A stretch of 64,000 nt of DNA from Omphiscola glabra (lineage: Eukaryota > Mollusca > Gastropoda > Lymnaeidae). Below are positions 1-13,124 of the stretch, in pieces (the stretch's first letter is position 1; every line of letters starts with the position of its first letter). The position numbers were made by a program, and so were the translations under genes. The stretch lies in assembly GCA_964017045.1 (NCBI GenBank), contig OZ024794.1:25725340-25789339 (forward strand), written 5' to 3'. Below the pieces are notes generated by a model that worked only from the letters and a program-made list of their open reading frames with translations, made no database searches and was not told where the DNA came from.

Positions 1-205
1 TATTTTATTATTATTTTTTTTTATTATTATATGTCAAGGCGGAGAGTTTAGGGAGTGACATGTCGCTTCTCTGAATAAAATTGATACTCTTGAGCACAGC
101 CTTGCTTTAGATTTCGTTTGTTTTTATTTAAGCCAGACGTTTAATCATTTTGTGAAATTTTACCCAGTGCCATCTAAAGGCAAGGGCCCACCTGGGCAGT
201 TTAGG

Positions 206-612
206 CCTCACGCTTCTAGGGGACCTCACGCTTCTAGGGGACCTCGCGCTTCTAGGGGACCTCACGCTTCTAGGGGACCTCACACTTCTAGGGGACCTCA
301 CGCTTCTACGGGACCTCACGTTTCTAGGGGACCTCACGCTTCTACGGGACCTCACGCTTCTAGGGGACCTCACGCTTCTGGGGGAACTCACGCTTCTGGG
401 GGACCTCACGCTTCTTGGGGACCTCACGCTTCTGGGGGAACTCACGCTTCTAGGGGACATCACGCTTCTGTGGGACCTCACGCTTCTAGGGGACCTCACG
501 CTTCTAGGGGACCTCACGCTTCTAGGGGACATCAAGCTTCTAGGGGACCTCACGCTTCCAGGGGACCTTACGCTTCCGGGGGACCTCACGCTTCTAGGGG
601 ACCTCACGCTTA
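206..612. repeat. 18-bp minisatellite
   Basis: About 22 head-to-tail copies of an 18-bp unit, consensus CCTCACGCTTCTAGGGGA. Variants such as CTACG, CTGGG and CTTGG are scattered through the array. Because 18 is a multiple of three and the unit has no stop in some frames, both strands stay open for about 160 codons. The minus-strand translation looks like an Arg/Ser-rich splicing factor, but that is a by-product of the repeat. Confidence 0.97.
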
Positions 613-2847
613 TGGGTGGGGGGTTCCCTCTTGATATAATTGGACTGTATATATTCCAGGGGAGAATCTAAGCTGGAGCCAAAATCATACCCTCAAGGGG
701 CACCGCAATCGTAATAAATGTATTATTATGTATGGCAGGTGCGAATGAGTCAGAGATGGCCCTGGGAGACATCATGTGTCATTTTGGCGTTGATGGATGC
801 CCTGCCACTTCCAGAATGCCTAAAAATCCATTCCCCTCCACTACCACCCCGCCCCTCCACTGCCACCCCGAAAGAAATTGTCTGAAAGAAACACTGGTCG
901 TAACGCATGGGTAAACCTATGCTCCAACTGCTTTTCCTAACTTTTGTTTAATAGGCTAGACCGCTAGAAAGAAATGGGGGCCTCAGTTCTTAACTTTGCT
1001 CGGTACCCCCGACGCTGTTAAGACGGCCCTGCTTTTACCCAGCGCTTTTAAGAGGGAGAAAACATAGAGACATACTTCCATTAAGTTAACGGTACCTCTC
1101 TGACCTTTGATATACATTGAGGGTTCTTGCCATCGATTACTTCATATCTGTCGATGCAATATCTCGTACTCAATATTGTTTGTAATGTCATTCTTTTATT
1201 CAAATCCACTACCCCCGCCTTCCCGTGTCATTTTGTTTCTGAATATACCATTGTATACGGAAGGTATGAAATAAAAATTTAAAACTCCACATATATAAAG
1301 ACCTGTAGTTTTTATTTTAGCACACAATTCCTCCCGGATCGTTCTTTCGTTTACCTCTAGGGATTCACTCGAAGCTTACTTTCAAAAAAGGAGGACAATT
1401 ATTCTACTGAGTTAAACGTGTTGATTTTAAATATTTTTTTCGCTGGTTTAAAATAAAATAAAAAATGGCCGTGTTCTCTCTACGTGACTTGGCCGTGATT
1501 TCTCCAACGACGCACTGTGGAACATCCACAAGTCCGCCAAGAGCTTGCCAAACACATTGACATGATTAATGGGGAAACTAAGCGTGCGGGTTTGAGCTCT
1601 TCCCAATAACCAGCATTGATTACCAATGCAGTTGATCTGTTTATGATGTATTTAAATAGCCTTTTTTTTTTTTTAATTGCTTTCATTGGTATTTTTTTTT
1701 TAAAATCCGGGCTCGATTTTTTAAGGATCTGATTCGTAAAATAAAACTAACCATAAAGCTCAGTGCCGGCAAATGTTTTAGCCAGGGATTTTATTGTTAA
1801 GTTTCGACAAGGCAAAAACAACCCAAATATTACGTCATATTCTTAAAGGGGTAAATGTTTTCCAATAATAGCCTGACTACTCTGTGGACGGACCCAAATG
1901 ACAGGAATGTAATATGAAAAATTACAAGCTTGTATCTACCTCTTTTCCGATCTCATGCAAGATTTATATTTATCATAACTCTAGGCTTACCTGATATGGT
2001 AACGTAAAAAAACAGACGTTTGACAGAAGAGCGAAAATCTGGACACCTGTTAATTATTCAAATTAAATGTCATATTTATTTATATTTCCCCAATGAAAAC
2101 ATATATAACGCATTCGAACGTAAACAACCTTTTCCCAATCAAGGGGTGGTTGGGTTAGGAATGACACAGCACATTTTGCTCACTGACGTCAATATCATGA
2201 CGAGTGATGGTAGCTAAAATTAGACCCACATATATGCCATAGCGGTGGTCAACTTATCTAAAAAGGTTCCAATCGCGTCACGCAACCTGAAGCCATTTTG
2301 GCACTTCGTCTCGAGATTAGCACGCCCAACTCATTAGCAGATCAGACTACGCGTTGATATTACGCCTCGTTAGGAAATATTCAAGTGCGCCAAATGTGGT
2401 GTGAGAAACACGGCAAATGAGTTGCCTGGATCTCAACGTTAGAGTTGGAACATCAATACCCTTGAACGCTGGGTCGGAGGCAGTTTCAGTCGGCAACACT
2501 GTGGACGGCTGATGTAATGTGGTGTACACCCAGAACTAGGTTATAATAATGGTTATAGAATGCCCTGCATGCGCTATGGGTCCGTGAACACATTATTAAT
2601 ATTAAATATAATTAAATAACTATAAGAGTGTTTGCTGCAGTAAAGCTTTTATGTAGATTGATGATAAACCAAAAAATTGTGGAAATAAGACAATATAGGT
2701 TAAGCTTTAATATTGGTTACTTAGAATACAAATGCAAATATTTCGACAAATGCTTTCATCAGTACAAACTAAGAAAACATTCATATAAGTATAAATTAAA
2801 TGTATAATATAAAATGTTATATATTGCATGACATTCTTCCACCTAAA
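613..2847. other. AT-rich non-coding stretch, no gene recognised
   Basis: I see no tandem array, transposon end or convincing exon here apart from the weak coding-like fragment at 1,513-1,610. The longest open frames are 60-70 codons, which is expected by chance. Confidence 0.6.
1513..1610 (+). pseudogene. Short coding-like fragment, unidentified
   Basis: A plus-strand frame of about 33 codons reads QRRTVEHPQVRQELAKHI and continues in the same helix-like, charged style to a TAA near 1,608. The composition is more protein-like than the surrounding AT-rich DNA. It has no start codon and no convincing splice acceptor, so it could be the end of a decayed transposon gene or a chance frame. I do not recognise the family. 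Confidence 0.22.
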
Positions 2848-3462
2848 GTGAGACGATGGAGTAGCTATGTAAACTTCAACAAATGGCTCACTAGGCCGAT
2901 CCTGGAAAGGCAGTCTCGGCTGCATTTCTCGCAAGAGAATCTTGACTCCTGGTTAGATTTGGCCTTCCGTGTTGTTCCTTTTGTTACAAGAGCTTCGTTT
3001 CGCGCATCTTCTGCCTTTTTGACTCATTCACACACTGCTGTTCGCCAGTTGGAACAGTGCTCAGCAATTCATCTCCCTTTTTTTTATTTCTATGGTGGCT
3101 TCCCTCATGCTCCGTATTCAATCATCCATAAATCGCAGCCGCAGCCATCCAATAAGTCTTGACCCTTCTGCCGACTCTCCATACAGCAGCTTCTTTGGAA
3201 TACGGCCTTCCTCCATTATCCTTATATGGCCTAACCAGCGAAGGCGCCGCTTGTTAAAAGCGGAGAATATTATGCAACATATTTTGGCACGTTCAATCCT
3301 CTGTGTTAGGCAACTTGTCCTGTCATCGAATGCGTAAAATGCGACGCAGACATCTTTGATGGACGCCTTTTATTTTCCGCTCATGACTGGCATAGGTGGT
3401 CCACACTTCACTGCTATATAGGAACGTACTAAGCACACATGCCTGATATACGCTTAGTTTTG
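2848..3462 (-). mobile_element. LINE 3' end (reverse-transcriptase C-terminus and zinc-finger tail), decayed
   Basis: On the minus strand the region reads, across several frame changes, as the C-terminal part of an endonuclease-type non-LTR retrotransposon. A thumb segment containing RRLRWLGHIR comes first, then EGRIPKKLLYGE, then a terminal CEKC...SRIGLVSH motif typical of the C-terminal zinc finger of such elements. It is the same family as the plus-strand relic at 13,125-14,345, which matches it piece by piece at DNA level. Stops and frameshifts break the frame. It is a dead, 5'-truncated copy. Confidence 0.85.
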
Positions 3463-6400
3463 TAATATATATATATTTATTTATTTATTTACTTATATTA
3501 AAATTTATGTATCCTACCTAAAAATGAAAGAAAGGAATAAAAATGGGCATAAGTCCCTAACAATAAAACAAAGCTCAGAAGAAAGGAAATGAAGTAGGTG
3601 GAAGTAAAGTTTAAAAACCAGACAGGAAAGAAGACATTGCAGCTATGTAAAATTGTGAATTTGGTTTATATCGAATGGAGTCAACGTATACTTTTTAAAA
3701 TTAATTTTATTACATTATGCGGCTTTAAGCCAGTGACAAAGGTTGAGAGACGGCGCGAGATGAGATGATGTGGAATAATGGGCAATTAGGTGAGGTGATG
3801 TATGAATTGTGTGTTGTGAGATACGGGATGGGAAGATGATAAGGTGGTGGGGAATGAGGTCAGATGTGCTGGAATAAGGTCAGATGTGCTGGAATAAGGT
3901 GAAGGGAGGAGAAACGGGGCGGATAAGATGACGTCAGATGACGCCTTGTGTTTGAACCGTAGACACATGTAACGTCCGAAATTCATAATCTCAAAGACAG
4001 TCACGCTAATTACAACACAACTTCTGTCCGTGTTTCTATAATTAAAGGATCTGCCAAGTCCTCTCCTACCAAGTGAATGCACTACACACATTCACCAACT
4101 CACATCTAAAATCGCAACAACAGAAAATGTCCACCCACTCAAAATCGACATAATATTAAAAAAAAAATTTTTTAAATTAGATTGCGAAATAACCATCGCA
4201 CTGAATCCGCCTTTGTCGCGTACATATATTATGAAAGAAGTGATAAATGTCACATACTATGTCAAACATCACCCCCTTAGCACACGACAGTGCTAACTTT
4301 GGAATAGCTAATTTACCACTAGGCAGAGGCATATCGTGTCTGCGGGCGTGGCAACCTCAATCGAAACGGTTGTGATTGGAATTAGTTAAAATAGAACAAA
4401 GATGTGCAGAAGTGAATCACAATGTTAAAGATGAAAGGTCAAAGGTCTTGAGCCTCGAAGAGCATTGTTTCATTCAAATAAAGACAGCTGGGCTGGCGCT
4501 AGTACGTGGTCTGGTTGAAGACAACAGCTTAGGACAGTACCGTTCAATTCTTCTGGTTTTAAAACACCGTAGTATGACTTTACACTTTTTAACATCAAAT
4601 TCATCGTTTTACTTATATGTATATGTAATTTATCAGGAAGTAATTTGAGAAAGGAAACGAAAAAAACAAAAACAAATAACAGAGAAACAAATAATTACTA
4701 CGAAAAGCTTGAAATAAGAACCTTTTCAAGTTTAAAAATCCATTAAAATTCAAATGTAATAAATTGGACATTTAAAAAAAAATATATTTAAAAAGTAGAG
4801 CTAAGAAAAGCGCATTGTGAAATAAATACGACAGCTAGAATCTAGTTTCGATGTTTTTGCTTTGAATCCGTCGATCTACTTTGTTGGGCGCGAGATTAAG
4901 TCTGGACCTTGACAGGATTCACGACGAGGCTTTCGTCACAGACATACTCATACCAACTTTCTTAAGTCATAACATGTCAATTATTTATTAGATACATATT
5001 GTTGATCCATTTTTTTAAAATGTCCTAGTATTGTTTACAACCGAAGACAATGTAATTAAGAAATACGAGAGTGGCGCATTGCAAAATACTCGCGGGATCA
5101 GATGGAATGGAACATTACGTCAGTTGCATTATCAAATTACGTTAATAATTAGCCTTTATAGTACGTTATCGGTAAAATCTTATTATTATTTTAAATTATA
5201 ATAACGCAGTTTTGCAGGGGCGGCCATAGCACGGTGACAGAAATGAACGCCATCTTAGAGAAGGCTGAAAAAACAAAAGTCAGATATAAAAAAAAAATTT
5301 TGGTTTAAAATTGTATTAATTAATTATTTTTATTATTTATTTGTTTGGGGGGGGGGGGGGGTAGAGAGGGGCTTATTTCATAAATCTCGCATAACCTAGA
5401 AGAAATTGACAGAGCCAATGTATAATTTCTATGTAGCTTATGTTAAATATCGCATAGCTCACATAATACGAACAAAAGGTAACGGTGGCTCACCAGTCAC
5501 AATTTTGCCAGCACACCGGGGGCACTCACAAGACATATAGACTGGTGGCCGAGTCTGTATTGGCAAAATCTACCTTCACATGAACGGTTGGATACAATGG
5601 AGTAAGATTTCAATTTCCCGTGGCTTCATCCACTGCGGGTGTGATTTGAAAAGCCCGCTTTCAACAACCTTTGATTGGCTTTTCAAATTCGTTAGACTAT
5701 GATAACATAACTCAGCCAAGTACAGCAGAATAATCTGGTTAAAGCCATACTATATTGACTCAGTGGAATCCATTGATCTGATTTTTGAGATGCTATTTGG
5801 GTTAATATTCAATATTGACATAATTGGGTAGCAAAATTTAATGAGCTTAATTTCGATGACTGCAGCTCCCTCTCTAGTAATGACAAGACACGATTTGAAT
5901 GACATTGAAAACATATTTTAATGACCAATTCACATACAATAACATTGAAAACATATGCTGTTGACAATTTCACAGGTATACAGTAACGGCCATACATTCA
6001 TCAGTTGAACCATGAACATTATTGTTATCGATTCAGTGTTTCTAAAACCTCTCTTCTCTGACCCAGTAATCGTGGATAGGGGTATATAACATAGGTCGGT
6101 CTGAGGACCAACTTATATAAAAAAAAAGCACAAGGCTGCCAAGAAATTCTCTATTTGCTTTATTCGCAGCCAGGGGCTGAATTTTAAATGTCAGGAATAT
6201 CTTATTTCTTAGATCTATTGTGTTTGCGATCAAAAACACTTTTCCCAATCTCTAAAAATGAATCTGTTACTTTAGCTCAAAACTAATGAATTACAATAAA
6301 CATGGCGGCAATGTTTTATGTGGGGTGTGCAACACATTATGCAAATCAATAATCGTGCACGGGTATCGATCAATTTGTATTGGAGCTCAGCAATCTAGTA

Positions 6401-7430
6401 CAAACAGAAATGTTCAAATTGTTACGCAGTTATCTCGTATTTATGTCTTATATTTTATAAACCCCGTGATTTTTAACTAAATAGTTATAAAGAACTGGGG
6501 GTTCTTTACAAAGTACGTGTCACAGGTGTGGTACGCGCCACAGGTGGTGTGACAAGAGAGAAAGAGCTCAGTTTTTCTTCATAAGGAGGCAAGGCATTTT
6601 CGGGCCACGGTAGAGTTTTCTTTTTGTTTTTTTTTACGTGGAAAGGGGGCTGGAAAAATCTTGGTCCGCCCCGGGTTGCGCTAATCCTCGCCAAGCCACC
6701 CTCCCCTCACGATATAAAGTCATTAAACACTTCCCCGTCAGCTCATGATGAGGACCAAGTTGGTCTTAAATATGTCCTAGTGATTTTTTTTATTTTTTTA
6801 TTATTGATTTTTTATTTTTTTTGGGGAGGGGGGGGGGGGCTATATTTAGGTCGTTACAAAGTTATGGTATGTCGCAGATATACTCTAACATCGAACTATT
6901 CAAAACCGAGAGAAAAAAAAATGGTCATCACATTGCCATATCAACAGAAAGTGTTAGATTAAGATTTTGTACATGTGCTTTTAATAGTTATTCATAAAAG
7001 TCACAATGGGGGGGGGGGGAATAATTCTTCCTTGTTATGAAAAATAATTCCATATATGGACTATGGACTGCCTAACGCTTGTACCGTACATCAAACAGGC
7101 AAACAGGTTGACATTGTGTCCCAGGCTGTCCATGTGTCAAGCGGACGGCTGTCTGACTCACTAATATCCTTTTCCTCTTCCACGCAATGCCTGTAAAGAG
7201 AGTATCCTTCAATAGTAAGCAATTGCCACTTATTTACAATAAGGTTATCAGTACATTCGGAGACATTATAAGCAGAAGTAAATTTAAAAGACTGAAAACT
7301 AACAAGTAAATAACGGCTACTTCTTCTAATTGACTCATTCTATGGGTTTTGGCAGTGTTTCTCAACAGAAGTTGAGAAGCCCTTTGGGTTACGCCGGGGT
7401 AGCGAGATGGCTGGCTTATATATATGTGAT
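3463..7430. other. Non-coding stretch, no gene recognised
   Basis: AT-rich DNA with a short TTTA microsatellite near 3,472-3,495, a two-copy 20-bp repeat near 3,855-3,898, a run of 15 G at 5,347-5,361 and a T/G-tract junction near 6,810-6,839. I see no exon with good splice sites and no transposon end I can name. Confidence 0.6.
5347..5361 (+). repeat. Poly-G tract (15 G)
   Basis: An uninterrupted run of 15 G. It is one of many G or C homopolymers of 10-17 bases in the window. Confidence 0.95.
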
Positions 7431-7856
<426 letters not shown>

Positions 7857-9092
7857 TTACCCGTTTTAAGCAAGGTAATGATGAAAAGTATTATGCTCTA
7901 TAAGTTAGCTGTTGCTGTGAAGTCTTGCGTGTGGTTGTGTGGCTGTGTGGTTGCTGCATTTATTTTACCCCCAACCACTTTTATTTTTTTAAAAAGACCA
8001 TTATGTTTTCTCCCTGGTCGCTACCTACCCCCCATATAATATTTTCTACTTTATTAGGTTATTACCTACCCCCCCCCCCCCCAAAACCACCACCCTTTTC
8101 TTTTTATGGCAATGTGATTTGGAATTAACAGATATTAATTGTTTGAGCGTTTGAAAAAAGACTAAGATCTTAACTTCTCTCAGTTGTTGGAAGCCTAACG
8201 AACTGAACTGGAGATCATCATCTGGGTACAAGACACATGGACGACTGAGCTGAAGCTTATAACAGAATAGTATTGTCTAGTAAAGACATTCATGTAAGCT
8301 ATAGGGTTTGTTGTTGTTGTTGTTTTTTTTTTGGGGGGGGGGGGTAGAGAGACACAGAGAGATAGTGAGAGGCGGAGATGGAGAGAAAGAGAGAGAGATA
8401 GAGAGCGAGAGCGAGACGAAAATCTGGGAGCCAAGAGGGGGTGTGTTAAATCCTCAGTCTGAAATGTCCCTGGAGACATCATCAAATCTGACTTGTTATT
8501 TCCAGACAAGTTGTGATGAAACAAGCTGAAACTGAGTTACTCGTAGAAGTGCAGGATGCATTTCCCACGTTTCTTATCTGTTGTTTTTATTTTTGGGGTG
8601 GCATTGCCATTGCCATAAATCACATTACAAATTAATTATTACGCAAGCCAGAAATGTAACACGTCCTTTAAATAGACAAATTCAAACGGCAGCCATGGAC
8701 GATGGTGACCATTTCATTTCTGTTTAACTACATTTGGAAGGGAGAAACGAGTTTTTATTCGGCAACGATTTAATGTGGGGATTTTTTTCCCTCCTGACAA
8801 CGCATTCCTGACATGCGTGCCCTCCACGTTGCTGACACAACCTTGATTTTGCGCCAAAAACTCCAAATTTGCGCCTCTGGGTTATTCATTTTTTTTTACA
8901 GTGCAAGTTTAAGCTAAAATAACATTTGCTTTGCATCCCTACCGAAACACGGTTTGATGACGAATATGACATTTAGTAATCTAGTATACAAATGTAAGAT
9001 CTTTCAACATTTAATAATAAAATTCACGGAGTCATCTGAAGATAAAAAAAAAAGGAAGTTCTATGTTGCGGAGAATTACTAAACCAACTTAC
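7857..9092. other. Non-coding stretch with homopolymer and GA-rich tracts
   Basis: Contains a run of 14 C at 8,069-8,082, a T10-G12 junction at 8,323-8,344 and a GA-rich stretch at 8,345-8,420. I see no gene. Confidence 0.6.
8323..8420 (+). repeat. T-tract/G-tract junction followed by GA-rich DNA
   Basis: Ten T run directly into twelve G, then about 75 bp of almost pure purine (GAGA and GAGC repeats). The purine strand is a candidate for unusual DNA structure. Confidence 0.85.
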
Positions 9093-9307
9093 AGCGAAGG
9101 ACAGCATGCAGCTACCGAGGACGTGGTTGTAGGTGAGACCTTTGCGACACCACTGTCTTTTGGTCGGCCTCGTCAGAAGCTGGTCCAGCAGACCCCAGTC
9201 GTTTGCGCCGCCCTGTTCGTCGTCCGGCGTCAGGAGACTATCGTCGGAATTCCAACCAGAGCTCCGACGGGTTCTTGAGCGTGAGGACGGGACTGAGAGT
9301 GCAGCCT
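9093..9307 (-). CDS. Candidate internal exon of a secreted or peptide-precursor-like protein
   Basis: A minus-strand frame of 71 codons with balanced codon use, in contrast to its AT-rich surroundings. It ends at CGCT/GTAAGT, a strong splice donor at a codon boundary. A plausible acceptor (TCGTCCTCAG) lies at 9,308-9,309, with a TGCTAAT branch-point-like site about 45 nt upstream. The translation is Ser-rich, then acidic (DDSLLTPDDEQ), then has dibasic TRR and TKR sites followed by QWCRKGLTYNHVLGSC. Acidic spacers and dibasic sites are usual in neuropeptide or hormone precursors, but I recognise no family. It could be a later exon of the gene at 39,045 and 63,436 on the same strand; the phases fit only if the exon ends are chosen differently. 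The frame stays open upstream to about 9,407 through a C-tract, so the exon start is uncertain. Confidence 0.42.
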
Positions 9308-9441
9308 CTGAGGACGAGAATTCAACATGGGCCGTGTTTAAGGACTCATTAGCATCACCAGGGTTTGTGTCACCCAGTTGGGGGGGGGGGGCATAACGCA
9401 CTGACACCCTTACACTTAACTTTTTTTTAATGGACAGTCAT

Positions 9442-9538
9442 AATGGTGTTACAATACCCTCTGATGGTGTCACGATACCCTCTGATGGTGTCACAATACC
9501 CTCTGATGGTGTCACAATACCCTCTGATGGTGTCAAAT
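9442..9538. repeat. 21-bp minisatellite
   Basis: About 4.5 copies of a 21-bp unit, CCCTCTGATGGTGTCACAAT plus A, with few changes. Confidence 0.95.
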
Positions 9539-10810
9539 GGTACGATTCGTAACCAACTATTTTACGCTAATGTTAATGCTGACGGAGACCGAAAATGTAC
9601 GACTTAACGGAAGAGATTAGGACTGCCCCCAACTGGATCTCTGAAATTACCTTTTGCTTGAAAGCACCTGTCAAATGGTAATTGGTTGTAATATCCCAAT
9701 CCTACCCCAGCTCAAAGAGAACACGTATTTTAAAAAAAAAAAGATTATTACTGTCTGCACGATATCCTTGACATTTTGTAGCACAGATTCTACCAAATGG
9801 CGACACTTATGTTTTTGCTCTATATCGTTGAGAACGTGACACGTTGGATGTGAACAAGGATGATTTAAACCTTTGTGTCTCGTGTTCATTAACAACAAAC
9901 ACCCGGGGGGGGGGGGTACACTCTTTTCATTAGTTTGAATACAAATGAAAGATGAAAAGGTTTTACGTCGGCGAATTTTAAAATATTAATTACTGAAAAG
10001 TAGACACATACATCACCTACATATAATGGATGACGCTCTTCTTTTTTAACCGGGCGTGGACCAGCAATTGGAGTTGGAAACTTTCTCGCTACGGACCTGG
10101 TTGAATTGTCTGGTTCAGACAACAGATTAGATTGCTATTGAATTGAATACCTTCCATTACCTGAACTCCTTCCGTTCTCTATATCACTCTATCAATCCAT
10201 CTTTCACTATATCCCAGTCTCAATGACTTTTTTTAATACCATCTTCCATGTATTACTTATCCCGATTCTTCTCCTCAAAAAATCCTTGAAGTCGCCCTCA
10301 CCTTATCCCGACTAGGGCGTACTATGTTAACCCATTCCTGACCCACCTTAAAACGTTTCTATATCCCTCAACTCCACCAACTCCCCACCCCTCCACATTT
10401 TCTTAATACGTAAGCTTACTTGCGCCTCAGCCTCAGCTCAGATTTGTTTTAAAAAATCAATAATTTCATTACTATGGGCACTTTATCTCAACTTTAAATG
10501 CAGCATTTCGGACTTTTCTACCGACAGTAAGGCAAAGCGTCTCTCAAATTGTCCGACTAAGACCCAAGACATCCGAGGAATCAAACAGCTTCTCTTATCT
10601 ACTGCCCTTATCGAGGACAAATGACTGTTTGACTAATCTCGCGCCCCTACGAATATTTTTTTTTTGGTGCTAAGTCTTCCACACCTTAAAAATGAACAAT
10701 ACTTGATTGTCTTTCCCCGCCCCATTCTAACCTACCGCAAAATTTAGTTAAAATCTCAATGCTTAATTTGTATTTTTTAATAACGAGCATCAAGTAACAA
10801 CTGGGTGGTG
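9539..10810. other. No gene recognised
   Basis: AT-rich DNA with an A-tract near 9,731 and a G-tract at 9,904-9,914. There are no convincing exons and no transposon ends. Confidence 0.55.
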
Positions 10811-10934
10811 GAGAAACGGTAGTATTTTGTACTTGTAGTGTGAGAAACGGTAGTATTTTGTACTTGTAGTGTGAGAAACGGTAGTATTTTGTACTTGTAG
10901 TGTGAGAAACGGTAGTATTTTGTACTTGTAGTGT
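10811..10934. repeat. 31-bp minisatellite, four identical copies
   Basis: Four head-to-tail 31-bp copies beginning GAGAAACGGTAGTATTTTGT. They appear identical, which suggests recent amplification. Confidence 0.97.
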
Positions 10935-11554
10935 GAATCATTTCAACACCATCCAAGCAAATGATTTATAACTTGTTGAAAGGGAAAAATGTTAGTCGTA
11001 CTGTAACGTCAGTGACTATATCAACTTCTAACAGAATAATTTACCTTATTAAATATATTTATATCGCACGTTAGAAAATATTTGCCAGATTGGTTAAGTT
11101 TTTTTGTTGTTTTTTTTATGGGGGGGGGGGGTCCAAAGGGGGAATTGTGGAGATCACTGCTTTCGAATAGACAGGTGTGACAGGTGGTGCGTATAATCTC
11201 CCCAGGAGGGAGGATGATACAACGCACACATTGTTCTTTTCATCTCCGAATCATAAATCAAAGCTGGGACGACTCGGCGCTGATTAAATGTGGATAATGA
11301 CAAGACCAAGTCCACACCAGGGATATAGCATTGGATCTACACCAGGGGAATCGTTAGCCTGCTACAAAAGGGAGAGTACTATCAAAAACAAAACCCCACA
11401 TTAAACAGGAGGGAATTTGAGTAAATGATTCCGGAATATACTACTTCTGTTTTGGGACAAGGGCGTTGGGGTTTGTAGAAGGTAAAAGAACATACGTCCC
11501 TAAATGAAGTTCAATAAATTAAACTATTTTCATGTCAGGGAAAACGCGCAAAGG

Positions 11555-11649
11555 GGTCCTCCATAAAGTACGCGGTCCTCCATAAAGTACGCGGTCCTCC
11601 ATAAAGTACGCGGTCCTCCATAAAGTACGCGGTCCTCCATAAAGTGCGC
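11555..11649. repeat. 19-bp minisatellite
   Basis: Five copies of GGTCCTCCATAAAGTACGC; the last copy has one change. A related half-site in the opposite orientation (GTACTTTATGGAAGGCC) lies alone near 12,040, so the unit may derive from a dispersed repeat. Confidence 0.96.
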
Positions 11650-11934
11650 CACGCTATTTTTTGACCAATTTACCCGCCCCCCCCCTTGCGCTTCCCTCCC
11701 GTCACAATCTTTCACCAATCTCAGGACCTACCCACTCCCTTTACACACATACACACTTTTAAAGTACGTTTTAGACTTTTAAACTTTAAAAATTTTGTTT
11801 AAAAATTATAACTAATTCTAATTTAATATAAAACTAAATTTAATATAAAACTATTAAATTTATAAACGTGATACCTTCTGTTAGAATACATAATCACAAC
11901 AGAAAGCTCAACACCACTGTCAATTTCTGGTTAT

Positions 11935-11971
11935 ATATATATATGTGTGTGTGTGTGTCTGTGTGTGTGTG
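11935..11971. repeat. TA/TG dinucleotide microsatellite
   Basis: A short (TA)n followed by (TG)n with one TC interruption. Confidence 0.9.
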
Positions 11972-13124
11972 ATAAAAAAATTAATGTGTGACTCACACAA
12001 CATCTTTACTGGCCCCCCACCGTGTGTCACATTCTGGGACGTACTTTATGGAAGGCCTCTAACACAGATATCTTTTATTAAACTTTATTTTACTATCAAC
12101 GAAATTAAAATATTTTATATATATATATTAATTATTTTATTTACTAAATGAATTTAATTTAACAAAGTCATTTACAGTTCATAGAGATAGTAAATATTGC
12201 ACACACAAAAATTTACTGGAGGAAAAAAAATCTAATTTCAAATCCTTAAAATTCACGTTATTGTATTTTGTAAACATATAAATAAAAATGTTAAACTATC
12301 CCAATATTGCAAGGCATTTGCTTAAATTTTGTATTTGTAAAAAAATTTAATAAATTGTTTGTTATTCCTAATATATTTAAGTGCGCTTATGGCCAAAATA
12401 ACATGTTGACATTCAAATGCTCTTCTAAAAGAATTGCTTTGCCCTCCAATCAAGGTTTCGTCGAACAATAGCGAACACATCCCTTGTGGATGAGAACCTC
12501 TGTGACGTAATCAACCAAGATAATGAACATCCCCAACCTAATCGCCCAATACAGCAAAATTGTGTTGTGCAATAAAAACAAAACAAAAAATGTGCTATCA
12601 CGAGTTAAAATCTAAATTTAATTTTTTTTTTAACTCTTAGCCCAACTGGCAAATGGAACCTTTCAAAATGACATGTTAAGAGAATCAAATTGTTATTGGA
12701 AGCGTAACGGAATTCATAATTTAGCTTCCATAACGTGAATGGAGTGGGAGGGAGTGGTTTAACGTGGGGATTCAGACTGGTTTTATAGTAAGAGAAATGT
12801 GCTATTTGAGGTGTTGTGAGCAGTGTTTCTGGCAGAGAATTTGATCCAAAGGGGGGGGGGCAATACCAGTGTTCGGGAAAAGGGGATGGGGGGCGTGCAT
12901 TTATAAACACCGGGAGTAGGCATAATGGCAACCAGCGCCAGCTCTGAATCCGGCACCCACGCCTTACATAAACTGAGTTCATCCAGTTTTTGGTCCCATC
13001 TTAATTTCGCGCCTGGAATATGTAAAGACACAAACATATACGGTCCACCTATTTTTACAAAATGAAAAGAAACAAATACTATGTCAGTTAAGAAAATAAT
13101 ATTATTACTCCACTGGTTGCGTGG
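11972..13124. other. No gene recognised
   Basis: Very AT-rich to about 12,400, then mixed sequence with G-tracts at 12,852 and 12,888. Two overlapping minus-strand frames of 125-131 codons cross here, but they share sequence and lack splice sites or recognisable motifs. Confidence 0.5.

Noticed and set aside
128..634. Long open frames on both strands, one resembling an Arg/Ser splicing factor
   Set aside because: Both frames are translations of an 18-bp tandem repeat; no splice sites, and the frame exists only because the unit is a multiple of three.
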